Shown here: positions 1 through 7,384 of the stretch, piece by piece
Layout: every line of letters begins with the position of its first letter
Position numbering within the stretch: position 1 is the first letter of the stretch
Made by a program: the position numbers and the translations under genes
The notes under the pieces: generated by a model
The model's input: the letters and a program-made list of their open reading frames with translations, nothing else
Database searches by the model: none
What the model was told of the DNA's origin: nothing
Assembly: GCA_963539695.1 (NCBI GenBank)
Contig: CAUTOC010000001.1
Coordinates: 20,257-84,256 of the forward strand
Reading direction: 5' to 3'
Length of the DNA: 64,000 nucleotides
Origin: Catonella sp963539695
GTDB taxonomy: Bacteria; Bacillota; Clostridia; Lachnospirales; Lachnospiraceae

Positions 1-1
1 A

Positions 2-556
2 CATGGTGGACATGATTCAGGTACTACAAGTCTGAATAAGATATATAAAGAAAAGAATATAGTTTTATCTATAGGCTACACATACTTCAGAAATTATCTT
101 AATGATGAAGACTTAAAAGTATATTGGACAAGAAAAGACGACACATTTATGACATTATATGACAGAGCTGCATTTGCCAAAAAAGTTGATGCTGATTTAT
201 TTGTAAGTATACATATGAATTCAGCAGGAAAAAATACTAAACCAAAGGGAACTGAAGTGTATTATTCTACCAGGAACAATATTTTACAGCCTAATGGACT
301 TTCAAGTTATACTATGGCAAGCATGTTTTTAAAAAATATCACTTCAGAACTGAACATGGCAAACAGGGGAGTAAAAAGCAATATATTTGTGGTAACTAAC
401 ATGAATACAGTTCCTGCAGTGCTTATTGAATACGGTTTTTTAACTAATTCAAGTGATTTAGATAAGTTCAGTAAGCTGGAGGTGCAAGATAAGTCTGCAG
501 AAATATTATATAATACAATAGAAGAGATATTTGATAATTATCCGACAGATAGATAG
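2..556 (+). CDS. N-acetylmuramoyl-L-alanine amidase (Amidase_3), 5' end cut by window
   Basis: Zinc amidase that cleaves the amide bond between N-acetylmuramic acid and the stem peptide of peptidoglycan outside the cell. The open frame runs back to base 2 with no start, so the N-terminus, including any signal peptide, lies outside the window. Of the 184 visible residues, HGGHDSGT at 1-8 holds the first zinc histidine, Glu17 (in YKEKN) is the second ligand, His71 (in SIHMNS) the third, and Glu143 (in VLIEYGFLTN) the catalytic base. All family-defining residues are therefore present. It stops 10 bases before the secreted glycosidase gene, so the two probably form a cell-wall remodelling transcript. 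A second, differently built amidase lies at 42714-43442. Confidence 0.9.
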   Translation, partial: HGGHDSGTTSLNKIYKEKNIVLSIGYTYFRNYLNDEDLKVYWTRKDDTFMTLYDRAAFAKKVDADLFVSIHMNSAGKNTKPKGTEVYYSTRNNILQPNGLSSYTMASMFLKNITSELNMANRGVKSNIFVVTNMNTVPAVLIEYGFLTNSSDLDKFSKLEVQDKSAEILYNTIEEIFDNYPTDR

Positions 557-566
557 GAGAATAGTG

Positions 567-2165
567 TTGAATAAAAATATATTTAAAAGATTTTTTACAA
601 TGTTTATTATATTTCAGCTGTTTTTAAGTATATTTAACAGCTATGATATATATGCAAAAGATGATATTGAGCCGCTTATTAAATGCTCTGTATATAAAGA
701 TGTAAATAATGGTAAAATCAAACTGAAGATGAATGTGACTGATAATAAGGCTATTAAATCAGTTAAATATGCTTTAGGAAATCATAGAAAAGCATTTTTT
801 AAAGATTTATTTTATTCTAAAAAAATTAAAAATGTTTCTGTTAACTCTACCAAGAGTATAAGTACAAATCTTAATGTAAAACATAATGCTATATATACCA
901 TTTATGCGATTGATAAAGCAGGCAACAGCACTATCAAAAAGGTGAGGATTAAGATTAAAAATAATGATGAAACACCTCAAAATCCTCCAGTAAATGACAA
1001 TACAAATAGCAACATAGATAATAATTCAAAAACTAATGTAGCTAACAATAATTCAAATGAGATCAGAGCAGTATGGATTACCTTTTTGGAATTTAGCAGT
1101 AAGGGTTATACTATGGACAGTTTTACCGTTCAGATAGCAGAAATGTTTGATAAAATAGCTGCAAACGGGATGAATACAATCTATGCTCATGTAAGACCGT
1201 TCAGTGATGCTATGTATCGTTCAGTTTACTTTCCATGGTCTAAATATGTATCAGGAACACAAGGAGTAGACCCGGGATTTGATCCGCTTGCTATTATGGT
1301 AAATGAGGCACATAAAAGAAATTTGAAGTTACATGCCTATATCAATCCTTATAGAGTATGCACTGAGGCTGATTTTAACAGTCTTTCCACCAATAGCCCT
1401 GCTTACAAATGGCTTAATGATAATGATGAAAAAAACAATAGAAATGTACTTAAATTTGGAAAAATGTATTATTACAATCCTTCATCATCGGATGTTATCA
1501 AGCTTATAAATAATGGCGTTGCTGAGATAGTTAAAAATTATGATGTGGATGGAGTAATTTTTGATGATTATTTCTATCCGACTCTAGGCAGTAATTATTC
1601 ATCAAAATTTGACTCTGAAGAATATGCAGATTATAAGCTTAATACTGAAAAACCTATGTCTATAGTGAATTGGCGCAGAGATAATATAAATAAAATGGTT
1701 AAAACCGTATATGCCACAGTTAAAAACTCCGGCAAAAACCGCACCTTCGGTATAAGCCCGGCAGGTAATTTAACTAATTTAAGAGCAAATGATAAGTATT
1801 ATGTGGATATAGACAGATGGGGCAGAGAAACAGGTTTTGTAGATTATATTGCACCTCAACAGTACTGGGGCTTTGAGCATAGTATATGTCCGTTTGAAGA
1901 AAATGTAAATAAATGGATGGCTGTAGTTACCAATCCTAATGTAAAATTGTATGTTGCCTTACCTATGCACCTTGCACAGGCTCAAGAAACCTCTGAATGG
2001 AAAAACAACCATGATATTCTGGGAAGAATGGTAACAAGTCTTAGAAATAAGTCACTTAGCGGATTCTCAATCTACAGATATCATTACATGACACCTGATT
2101 ATTTGAAGAAAGACGGTGCTATGGATGAGTACAATAATTTAGTTAATGTGATAAAATCTAAGTAA
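567..2165 (+). CDS. secreted GHL10-type (DUF187) glycosyl hydrolase-like protein
   Basis: About 532 residues. The first 30 form a basic start, a hydrophobic stretch and a small-residue end typical of a signal peptide. Residues about 35-135 look like a beta-rich Ig-like domain (ends IYAIDKAGNSTIKKV). An Asn-rich linker follows to about 164, then a GHL10-like TIM barrel beginning EIRAVWITFLEF, with DVDGVIFDDYFYP as a likely active-site strand. Family members are putative glycosidases acting on cell-surface or wall polymers, but the substrate is unknown. The start is chosen as TTG at 567: a TAGGAGA-type binding site ends 6 bases upstream. GTG at 564 is too close and TTG at 531 lies inside the amidase. 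It follows the amidase by 10 bases, which supports a wall-related role. Confidence 0.85.
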   Translation: MNKNIFKRFFTMFIIFQLFLSIFNSYDIYAKDDIEPLIKCSVYKDVNNGKIKLKMNVTDNKAIKSVKYALGNHRKAFFKDLFYSKKIKNVSVNSTKSISTNLNVKHNAIYTIYAIDKAGNSTIKKVRIKIKNNDETPQNPPVNDNTNSNIDNNSKTNVANNNSNEIRAVWITFLEFSSKGYTMDSFTVQIAEMFDKIAANGMNTIYAHVRPFSDAMYRSVYFPWSKYVSGTQGVDPGFDPLAIMVNEAHKRNLKLHAYINPYRVCTEADFNSLSTNSPAYKWLNDNDEKNNRNVLKFGKMYYYNPSSSDVIKLINNGVAEIVKNYDVDGVIFDDYFYPTLGSNYSSKFDSEEYADYKLNTEKPMSIVNWRRDNINKMVKTVYATVKNSGKNRTFGISPAGNLTNLRANDKYYVDIDRWGRETGFVDYIAPQQYWGFEHSICPFEENVNKWMAVVTNPNVKLYVALPMHLAQAQETSEWKNNHDILGRMVTSLRNKSLSGFSIYRYHYMTPDYLKKDGAMDEYNNLVNVIKSK

Positions 2166-2177
2166 AATATTAAAAAG

Positions 2178-2211
2178 TTCTGTTATCAGTTTTTTGGTAA
2201 CAGAATTTTTT
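2178..2211 (+). terminator. rho-independent terminator of the amidase-glycosidase unit
   Basis: A 10-base-pair stem, TTCTGTTATC (2178-2187) against GGTAACAGAA (2196-2205) with one G-U pair, has an 8-base T-rich loop and is followed directly by six T. It starts 12 bases after the glycosidase stop codon. Confidence 0.85.
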
Positions 2212-2506
2212 GGATCAAAATTTTCATCTCTTTATATTTGAGGTAATTTAATGTTCCATCATAATAAATTTGGTATAACAATTTAATTGTAGTGTTTAGT
2301 TTTCGTTAAACTTGGGTTTCGCGAATAGTTATATATAAGTATTCATATTACTATTCTTTCGTATCTTCCAAACTTTCAATAAATTATAATATTATTACAG
2401 TTCTTAATCTTTCCTAAAAGCTATTGCACATTATCGCTTTATGTGCTAAAGTTAAAATATCAATAGTTAAAGCACAATACTGTTTCAAAAAAGGTAGGTG
2501 TTGGAT
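2212..2506. other. AT-rich intergenic region with small inverted repeats, no gene seen
   Basis: No convincing open frame is present. It contains small dyads: AGTTT/AAACT around 2300, GAATAGT/ACTATTC around 2322-2358, and GCACAT (2426-2431) against ATGTGC (2441-2446). The last one sits exactly between promoter-like hexamers of the next gene. Confidence 0.4.
2424..2452 (+). promoter_or_regulatory. candidate sigma-A promoter, with an inverted repeat in the spacer
   Basis: TTGCAC at 2424-2429, a 17-base spacer, then TAAAGT at 2447-2452. The inverted repeat GCACAT-N9-ATGTGC (2426-2446) fills the spacer, so a dimeric regulator could cover the promoter. This is a pattern reading only. Confidence 0.4.
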
Positions 2507-3040
2507 TTGAAACATAAAGTATATACAGGATTTAAAATACTTGATATCTCTTCAGTTAAATATTATAGAAAAGAAATTATCCTAGGTATTTTTGCATTAT
2601 TTATAGCATACTTTATATTTTTATCAGGAAGGAACTATGTAATTACACATGAGCCACTTTATGTATTACAAAAAAACTGGAAAATAAATTTCCCTCAAAG
2701 TACAGAAATTGTTGAACTTCATGACAATACAGACTGGCTTGGCGAAGGAACTAAATTATCTATAATTAAGATAGATAAGAAAGATACTATGAACACTTTC
2801 TTTGACTTGAAATACTTTCACACAGGTCTTTCTGTGGATGAACATAAAACAATGCTTGACTTATTAAAAAATCTGTTAAAAACTGACTTAAAGAAAAATA
2901 TCCTTAATGATTCTGTTAAATTCAGAGAAACCGTTATGAAAAGTAAAGCCTGGGATGGAGCACTTGAGGATAGCTGCAATCTTTATATATGCTATGATGA
3001 AAAAACTGCTAATTACTACTTATTTGAAGTACTGAGATAA
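2507..3040 (+). CDS. membrane-anchored protein of unknown function
   Basis: I do not recognise a family. From the TTG at 2507 the protein has about 177 residues: a short basic cytoplasmic start, one hydrophobic segment at about residues 23-42 (IILGIFALFIAYFIFL), then about 135 mostly polar residues expected outside the cell. There is no lipobox and no repeat. GTG at 2498 and TTG at 2501 are also in frame but overlap or crowd the AAGGTAGGTG binding site, so TTG at 2507 is preferred (spacing about 6). It has its own candidate promoter at 2424-2452 and is followed by a hairpin at 3062-3102, so it is probably monocistronic. Confidence 0.7.
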   Translation: MKHKVYTGFKILDISSVKYYRKEIILGIFALFIAYFIFLSGRNYVITHEPLYVLQKNWKINFPQSTEIVELHDNTDWLGEGTKLSIIKIDKKDTMNTFFDLKYFHTGLSVDEHKTMLDLLKNLLKTDLKKNILNDSVKFRETVMKSKAWDGALEDSCNLYICYDEKTANYYLFEVLR

Positions 3041-3061
3041 AATCTCCTTTTAAATTTAGTA

Positions 3062-3102
3062 AAGAGTGTAGTTCTGAAATATATTATTCAGACTGCACTC
3101 TT
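3062..3102. terminator. hairpin between convergent genes, probable bidirectional terminator
   Basis: AAGAGTGTAG (3062-3071) pairs with CTGCACTCTT (3093-3102) with one G-U pair, and the stem continues inside as TCTGAA/TTCAGA. It lies between the + gene ending at 3040 and the - gene ending at 3130. The T-tracts are weak on both sides, hence moderate confidence. Confidence 0.55.
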
Positions 3103-3129
3103 CTACTTTTAGTTTATTTTTAAACTTAA

Positions 3130-3501
3130 TTAAAACTTTCTACTGGAATTCTTAGCAAGTTTCTGTAACTCTGCAATATCACCGGCTGAAAGCCTTTGAT
3201 TCTTTAAATACTCACTGATAAATGTCTGTAGTGAACCATTGTAAAACTGGTCAAGGAGTCTCTTTGTTTCAATTTCACGGACTGAACGCTGTGATACAAG
3301 TGCACTACAGATAAATCCCGGATCGGTTCTTGCTACAGCACCTTTATCTATAAGACGCTTAATTACAGTATAAGTAGTATTCTTCTCCCAACCTATATAT
3401 TCTTTAATAATTTTAGAAATATCTTTAGCTGCAAGCTCCTTATTTGACCATAGAAGCTCCATAATGTTAAGTTCACCTTCATGTAATCTCAGTTCGCCCA
3501 T
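3130..3501 (-). CDS. BlaI/MecI/CopY-family transcriptional repressor
   Basis: 123 residues, the normal size for this family. The N-terminal half is a winged helix with the family pattern ELNIMELLWSNKELAAKDI and the recognition region WEKNTTYTVIKRLIDKGAV. The C-terminal part (about 75-115) is the dimerisation region. Known members repress beta-lactamase, mecA or copper-export genes and are inactivated by proteolysis by a BlaR1/MecR1 partner or by metal. No such sensor protease, beta-lactamase or copper ATPase is adjacent, so the target and inducer are unknown. Its promoter (3562-3590) carries an operator-like dyad, suggesting autorepression. Start ATG follows GGGGAGTAAATT. It is separate from tdk, whose stop overlaps the promoter. 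Confidence 0.88.
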   Translation of the reverse strand: MGELRLHEGELNIMELLWSNKELAAKDISKIIKEYIGWEKNTTYTVIKRLIDKGAVARTDPGFICSALVSQRSVREIETKRLLDQFYNGSLQTFISEYLKNQRLSAGDIAELQKLAKNSSRKF

Positions 3502-3549
3502 AATTTACTCCCCACTCAATATCCTACTACTCTTGTCTAACAAAATTTT

Positions 3550-3565
3550 TACTATAACAGTAGTA
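3550..3565 (-). promoter_or_regulatory. candidate BlaI-type operator
   Basis: Perfect inverted repeat TACTA-N6-TAGTA, overlapping the -10 hexamer of the promoter for the repressor gene. BlaI/MecI operators are known dyads with TACA/TGTA-like arms. The fit here is approximate, so the assignment rests on position. Confidence 0.5.
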
Positions 3566-3590
3566 TATAATTATTTATCTCCAAAGTCAA
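3562..3590 (-). promoter_or_regulatory. sigma-A promoter of the BlaI-type repressor gene
   Basis: Read on the minus strand: TTGACT (3585-3590), a 17-base spacer, TATACT (3562-3567). Nearly consensus. The -35 overlaps the tdk stop codon and the -10 overlaps the TACTA/TAGTA dyad. Confidence 0.7.
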
Positions 3591-4171
3591 GTATTTGATG
3601 AAGATTTCATTCTTTCAAAGCACTCTGAACATACTGCTTTATAAGAAATAAAGTCAGAATTATCTATTTCTACCTGATTTCCTTTGAATATAGGTGTTCC
3701 ATTTACCATTCTTAGATTGCAGGTAGCCTTTTTACCGCAGGAACATACATTTTTCATCTCAGTTATAGAATGAGCAAGCTCTAACAGTCTTGAACTGGCA
3801 GGAAAACCGGCCATTCTAAAGTCAGTTCTGAGACCATAACAGATAACCGGTATATTCAGTACTACTGCTACCCTATACAACTGTTCTATCTGAGGGACTG
3901 TAAGAAACTGTACTTCATCTACCAATATACAATCTAATTTAAAATCATAATTATTAAAATATTCAAATAAATTCAACTCTTCACTAACAAGCAAGTCCAC
4001 TTCTCTTTTAATTCCAAGACGACTTGTTACACAAGACTTCATTTTTGTATCAACAGCAGGCTTAATTATGATTGATGTTTGTCCGCTTTCTGAATAATTA
4101 TGTGCTGTCTGTAAAAGTGCAGTGGTTTTACCACAATTCATTGCTCCGTAGCGAAAATATAACTTAGCCAT
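3587..4171 (-). CDS. tdk: thymidine kinase (type II)
   Basis: Phosphorylates thymidine (and deoxyuridine) with ATP in the cytoplasm as a dTMP salvage step. 194 residues, normal for the TK1-like family. Visible elements: P-loop GAMNCGKTT at 9-17, DEVQF at 85-89 with the catalytic glutamate, the substrate-lasso segment GLRTDF at 113-118, and a structural zinc ribbon with cysteines at 143, 145, 181 and 184. Start ATG follows GGAGATTTAA. The gene stands alone between repressor and recU. Functionally it links to the nucleoside salvage operon at the other end of the window. Confidence 0.95.
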   Translation of the reverse strand: MAKLYFRYGAMNCGKTTALLQTAHNYSESGQTSIIIKPAVDTKMKSCVTSRLGIKREVDLLVSEELNLFEYFNNYDFKLDCILVDEVQFLTVPQIEQLYRVAVVLNIPVICYGLRTDFRMAGFPASSRLLELAHSITEMKNVCSCGKKATCNLRMVNGTPIFKGNQVEIDNSDFISYKAVCSECFERMKSSSNT

Positions 4172-4291
4172 TTAAATCTCCAAAAATCATCATATTTGAG
4201 TAAAATAATTCTTTCTAAATACTCAATAATATAATATCACAGTATCTGTATTATTCAAGTTAAAATGACTTCAAATCGGAAATAATAAGTT

Positions 4292-4825
4292 TTAACCCTC
4301 CCTACTTTCCAAATCTCTACTAAGTCCTTCAAGGTATGGAACTGTAGTTTTTCCTGTTACATCCAAATAGCAACCTTCTGTAAACTCTTCTCTTTTAATG
4401 CTTTTCCTTCCGCCATTTACAGCTCTGTTCCAGTATTTTTGAATTTCCTTAAAAGGTGCATAATAGTATTCATCCGTATCTGAAAAATATATTAACATAA
4501 AAGCTATTCCATTTTGAGCCTCAAAATCCTCCATAAATTTTACCTGATGTTCATGGATATTCTGAAGTGGAAAAGTTGATTTATTGCACTCTTTTGCATC
4601 AAAACAAACCGGAATTCCCTGAACTGCTCCTATATAGTCTACGGTACTCTTACTATCAAAATATGCAAGGATAATTTGTCCTTTATCATTTATATTTACA
4701 GGGGTAATGGGTGTTGGTACTTTTTGAACAAGTGCAAGTCCCTGCTCTCTATACTTATCATTTGTCATATTAATTAGAGTCTCGAGAATTGAACCTCTAA
4801 GACCTCTGGAATTCCAAGACGGCAT
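4292..4825 (-). CDS. recU: Holliday junction resolvase RecU-like protein
   Basis: Structure-specific endonuclease that resolves four-way junctions in recombination; in Firmicutes it works with RuvAB (encoded at 24593-26222). 177 residues. Recognition rests on the N-terminal motif NSRGLRG, the region SKSTVDYIGAVQGIPVCFDA with the catalytic acidic residues and lysine (FDAKE), and the family signature TFPLQNIHEHQVKFM. It is slightly shorter than the Bacillus protein (about 200 residues), lacking part of the N-terminal extension. Start ATG has an AAGGAG site 6 bases upstream. It is followed closely by the RluA-type gene upstream on the same strand, with a 26-base gap, so they may be cotranscribed. 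Confidence 0.9.
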   Translation of the reverse strand: MPSWNSRGLRGSILETLINMTNDKYREQGLALVQKVPTPITPVNINDKGQIILAYFDSKSTVDYIGAVQGIPVCFDAKECNKSTFPLQNIHEHQVKFMEDFEAQNGIAFMLIYFSDTDEYYYAPFKEIQKYWNRAVNGGRKSIKREEFTEGCYLDVTGKTTVPYLEGLSRDLESREG

Positions 4826-4851
4826 ATATGCTCCTTTTTAATATTAGAATA

Positions 4852-5916
4852 TCAAAATGTGTTAAAGCCAAGCTTGTTTGCAACTTTTTCAAGTCTTTCA
4901 GGAAGTTTTGTACTAAAGCTTTTTCCACTTAAATATGTAAATTCACCATCAAGTTCAGGAAATTTAATTTCATAAGAATGTAAAAACTGACTGGTAAGCC
5001 CCATTCTTCTATAACTCATATTTTCTGATTTAAGTCCATATTTTCCATCACCTATTACAGAATAGCCGAGGAAAGATAAGTGTGCTCTAATCTGATGACT
5101 TTTACCTGTTATAAGTTCTACTTTAAGCAAGCTATGCCCATTTTTTACTTGTAAAACTTCATAAGCTGTCTTTATATAGTCTGTGCCGTCAATCTTATCT
5201 TTGTAGATTTTAACTGTATTATGATTGTTATTTTTTAAAAGATAGGCTTCAGCAATGAAACTTTTAGATACTTCGCCCTTAACTACAGTCAGATAATACT
5301 TTGTAAGCTTTCCGGTTTTAATAATATTTGAAAGAAATCTAAGCCCTGTAAGAGTCTTTCCTGCAAGTATAATTCCACTTGTATTTCTGTCAAGCCTATT
5401 TACAACTGCCGGTTTGACTGTGAGTATATCTTCAGATGTAAGACTTCCTGAATTTATTAAATAGTAAATAAGCCACTCATTCATAGATATATCACCTGAT
5501 TTTGCTATCTGTGAAAGTACATTTACAGGCTTATTAAGTATAATAATATCCCTATCCTCATATATGACCTTTGGTTCATCAAACTCCCATTTAAGAGATT
5601 TTAAGCTATTATACAGGGAATTATCATTATCACTTTCAATACTATCCTCGGCAGTAGCCACATATTCCCTGTCGGCAGTTTGTGATAAGGTCACTTTTCC
5701 TCCAAATTTGACTATAGTTTCATCTGCAAGGAAAAGTTTGATTTCATCGTTTTCTTTTAAGAATTCATTTCCGGCAGCCTTCTTGCCGTTAAGTACTATA
5801 TTTTTCTTTCTAAGCATCTTGTAAATGAAGCCGGTAGGAGCATCTTTTAAGAATTTTAGCAAATATTTATCAAGTCTCCCTCCGGAATCTATATGTTTTA
5901 TTTTAAGTAATATCAT
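4852..5916 (-). CDS. RluA/RluD-family pseudouridine synthase with S4 domain
   Basis: Isomerises uridines in 23S rRNA or tRNA to pseudouridine. 354 residues: S4 RNA-binding domain at about 10-70 (GGRLDKYLLKFLKDAPTGF), then a linker of about 40 residues rich in Asp, Ser and Asn (about 75-115) that is longer than usual, then the catalytic domain with NRLDRNTSG, where Asp176 is the catalytic residue, and the conserved HQIRAHLSFLGYSVIGD segment. The exact target base cannot be told from sequence. A different family, RsuA-like, is encoded two genes upstream. Confidence 0.9.
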   Translation of the reverse strand: MILLKIKHIDSGGRLDKYLLKFLKDAPTGFIYKMLRKKNIVLNGKKAAGNEFLKENDEIKLFLADETIVKFGGKVTLSQTADREYVATAEDSIESDNDNSLYNSLKSLKWEFDEPKVIYEDRDIIILNKPVNVLSQIAKSGDISMNEWLIYYLINSGSLTSEDILTVKPAVVNRLDRNTSGIILAGKTLTGLRFLSNIIKTGKLTKYYLTVVKGEVSKSFIAEAYLLKNNNHNTVKIYKDKIDGTDYIKTAYEVLQVKNGHSLLKVELITGKSHQIRAHLSFLGYSVIGDGKYGLKSENMSYRRMGLTSQFLHSYEIKFPELDGEFTYLSGKSFSTKLPERLEKVANKLGFNTF

Positions 5917-5966
5917 TTATTAGTTACCTTTAATCCACATAATTTTCTCACTTTAACTATAAGCTA

Positions 5967-6563
5967 CTACACTATAAAATACTCCATACTTTTTGCAAAG
6001 TTTTTTATCTCCGACATTTCTTCCTCTGACAGCTTATTTTTAGGAAATGCTTTGACAAACTTATCTATGTCGTCAAAAATGACTATATTATCTCCCCTTC
6101 CCTGATTTTTTAAATGTTTATCTATGTAAGCTTTGGCGGCATCAGTTCTTTTCTTATAATCATATTCATTTCTAACAGATTTACCACTCTTTTCCTTGTA
6201 GCCTAATATTCTACCCTTAAATACAGCTATAAGGTCAAGGTGCATTACATTTTCTGCTGAAGTAAATACAGGTGAATATAATAAAATTCCTTTATATGAT
6301 ATATTTTCTTCAGCCTTAACCAAACGATCAAATTTCATTTCTTTATATGGTAAAAGAATAAAATATGTGGCTAAACTTCTTCCGACAGGAAGCACAAACA
6401 ATAAGGCTAAAACTGAAAATATATTTCTTGGCTGCATTTTATTTAACAAAAGTCCGGTGATAAAAATAATAACTGCCGCCAAGATATTTAAGGCTACATT
6501 TAAGAATAATTTGTTTTTTCGGTAAGTAAGATAACCTTTTTCAAACTTATTATATTTTTTCAT
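5967..6563 (-). CDS. conserved membrane protein of unknown function
   Basis: 198 residues, family not recognised. Two hydrophobic segments at about residues 22-42 (LFLNVALNILAAVIIFITGL) and 48-72 form a hairpin near the N-terminus, followed by about 125 soluble residues ending in a charged helical stretch (PKNKLSEEEMSEIKNFAKS). No signal peptide or enzyme motif is visible. It lies between two pseudouridine synthase genes on the same strand with short gaps (about 50 and 27 bases), so it may be cotranscribed with them, but a link in function is not evident. Confidence 0.7.
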   Translation of the reverse strand: MKKYNKFEKGYLTYRKNKLFLNVALNILAAVIIFITGLLLNKMQPRNIFSVLALLFVLPVGRSLATYFILLPYKEMKFDRLVKAEENISYKGILLYSPVFTSAENVMHLDLIAVFKGRILGYKEKSGKSVRNEYDYKKRTDAAKAYIDKHLKNQGRGDNIVIFDDIDKFVKAFPKNKLSEEEMSEIKNFAKSMEYFIV

Positions 6564-6590
6564 AAAATTCTTACTCCAATTATGTAATAT

Positions 6591-7319
6591 TTAACATATT
6601 TTTAATAGTCGTATTTCTTCCTCCGTAAGTTCCCTTACTTCACCTAATTTTAAGTTTTCATCAAGTGAAAGACTTCCCATAGAAATCCTTTTTAGATATA
6701 TAACCTCATTTTCTACAGCCTCAAACATACGCTTTATCTGATGAAACTTTCCCTCAGAAATCGTAACTTTAGCTGCAAATCTATTATTGTCATATATTTC
6801 AAGCTTAGCAGGTTTACAAATAAATTCTCCCAAATCTAAACTGTCAGCAAAAACATTTATATCAGAGGTTTTAACAGGGCTTTTAAGTTTTGTATAATAG
6901 ACCTTATCCACATGATTTTTAGGAGAAAGGAGTTTATGATTTAATTCTCCGTCATTTGTAATCAGTAAAAGTCCTTCTGTATCCTTATCAAGCCTGCCAA
7001 CAGGTGAAAGTTCGTTAAATCTTGGACAATTAATTCCTGTTTCCTTAAAAACATCCATAACCGTCTTTGTTTTGCCTTTTTCGGTAGAGGTAATTACCCC
7101 CTGTGGTTTATTCATCATATAGTAATAATATTCTATATAACTTATAGGTTTATTATCTATGCAAATCTTATCATTTTCAATATCCACTTTAGTTTCAGGA
7201 CTTTTAACAATCTCTCCGCCTATTGTAATTCTGCCTTTTTTTATATAATCTTTAATTCTACTTCTAGTTTCAGAAGTCATATCTGAAAGATATTTATCTA
7301 ATCTTATACATTTTGACAT
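6591..7319 (-). CDS. RsuA-family pseudouridine synthase
   Basis: Introduces pseudouridine into rRNA; RsuA in E. coli modifies 16S U516, and RluB/E/F relatives modify 23S. 242 residues from ATG at 7319, which has a GGAG site 9 bases upstream. The longer open frame would add 20 hydrophobic residues absent from the family. S4 domain at about 4-60 (IRLDKYLSDMTSETRSRIKDY), catalytic motif GRLDKDTEG with Asp111, and the RsuA-type C-terminal sequence FHQIKRMFEAVENEVIYLKR, which separates it from the RluA family. Target most likely 16S rRNA, inferred from resemblance. Confidence 0.9.
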   Translation of the reverse strand: MSKCIRLDKYLSDMTSETRSRIKDYIKKGRITIGGEIVKSPETKVDIENDKICIDNKPISYIEYYYYMMNKPQGVITSTEKGKTKTVMDVFKETGINCPRFNELSPVGRLDKDTEGLLLITNDGELNHKLLSPKNHVDKVYYTKLKSPVKTSDINVFADSLDLGEFICKPAKLEIYDNNRFAAKVTISEGKFHQIKRMFEAVENEVIYLKRISMGSLSLDENLKLGEVRELTEEEIRLLKIC

Positions 7320-7384
7320 TTTGATATACTCCATTTTATGTAATACTATGATTATAGTGAATAACATAAACTTTAGCAATATTA

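Noticed and set aside
531..566. earlier TTG/GTG starts for the GHL10-type gene
   Set aside because: The TTG at 531 lies inside the amidase gene; GTG at 564 leaves only 3 bases to the binding site. TTG at 567 fits best.
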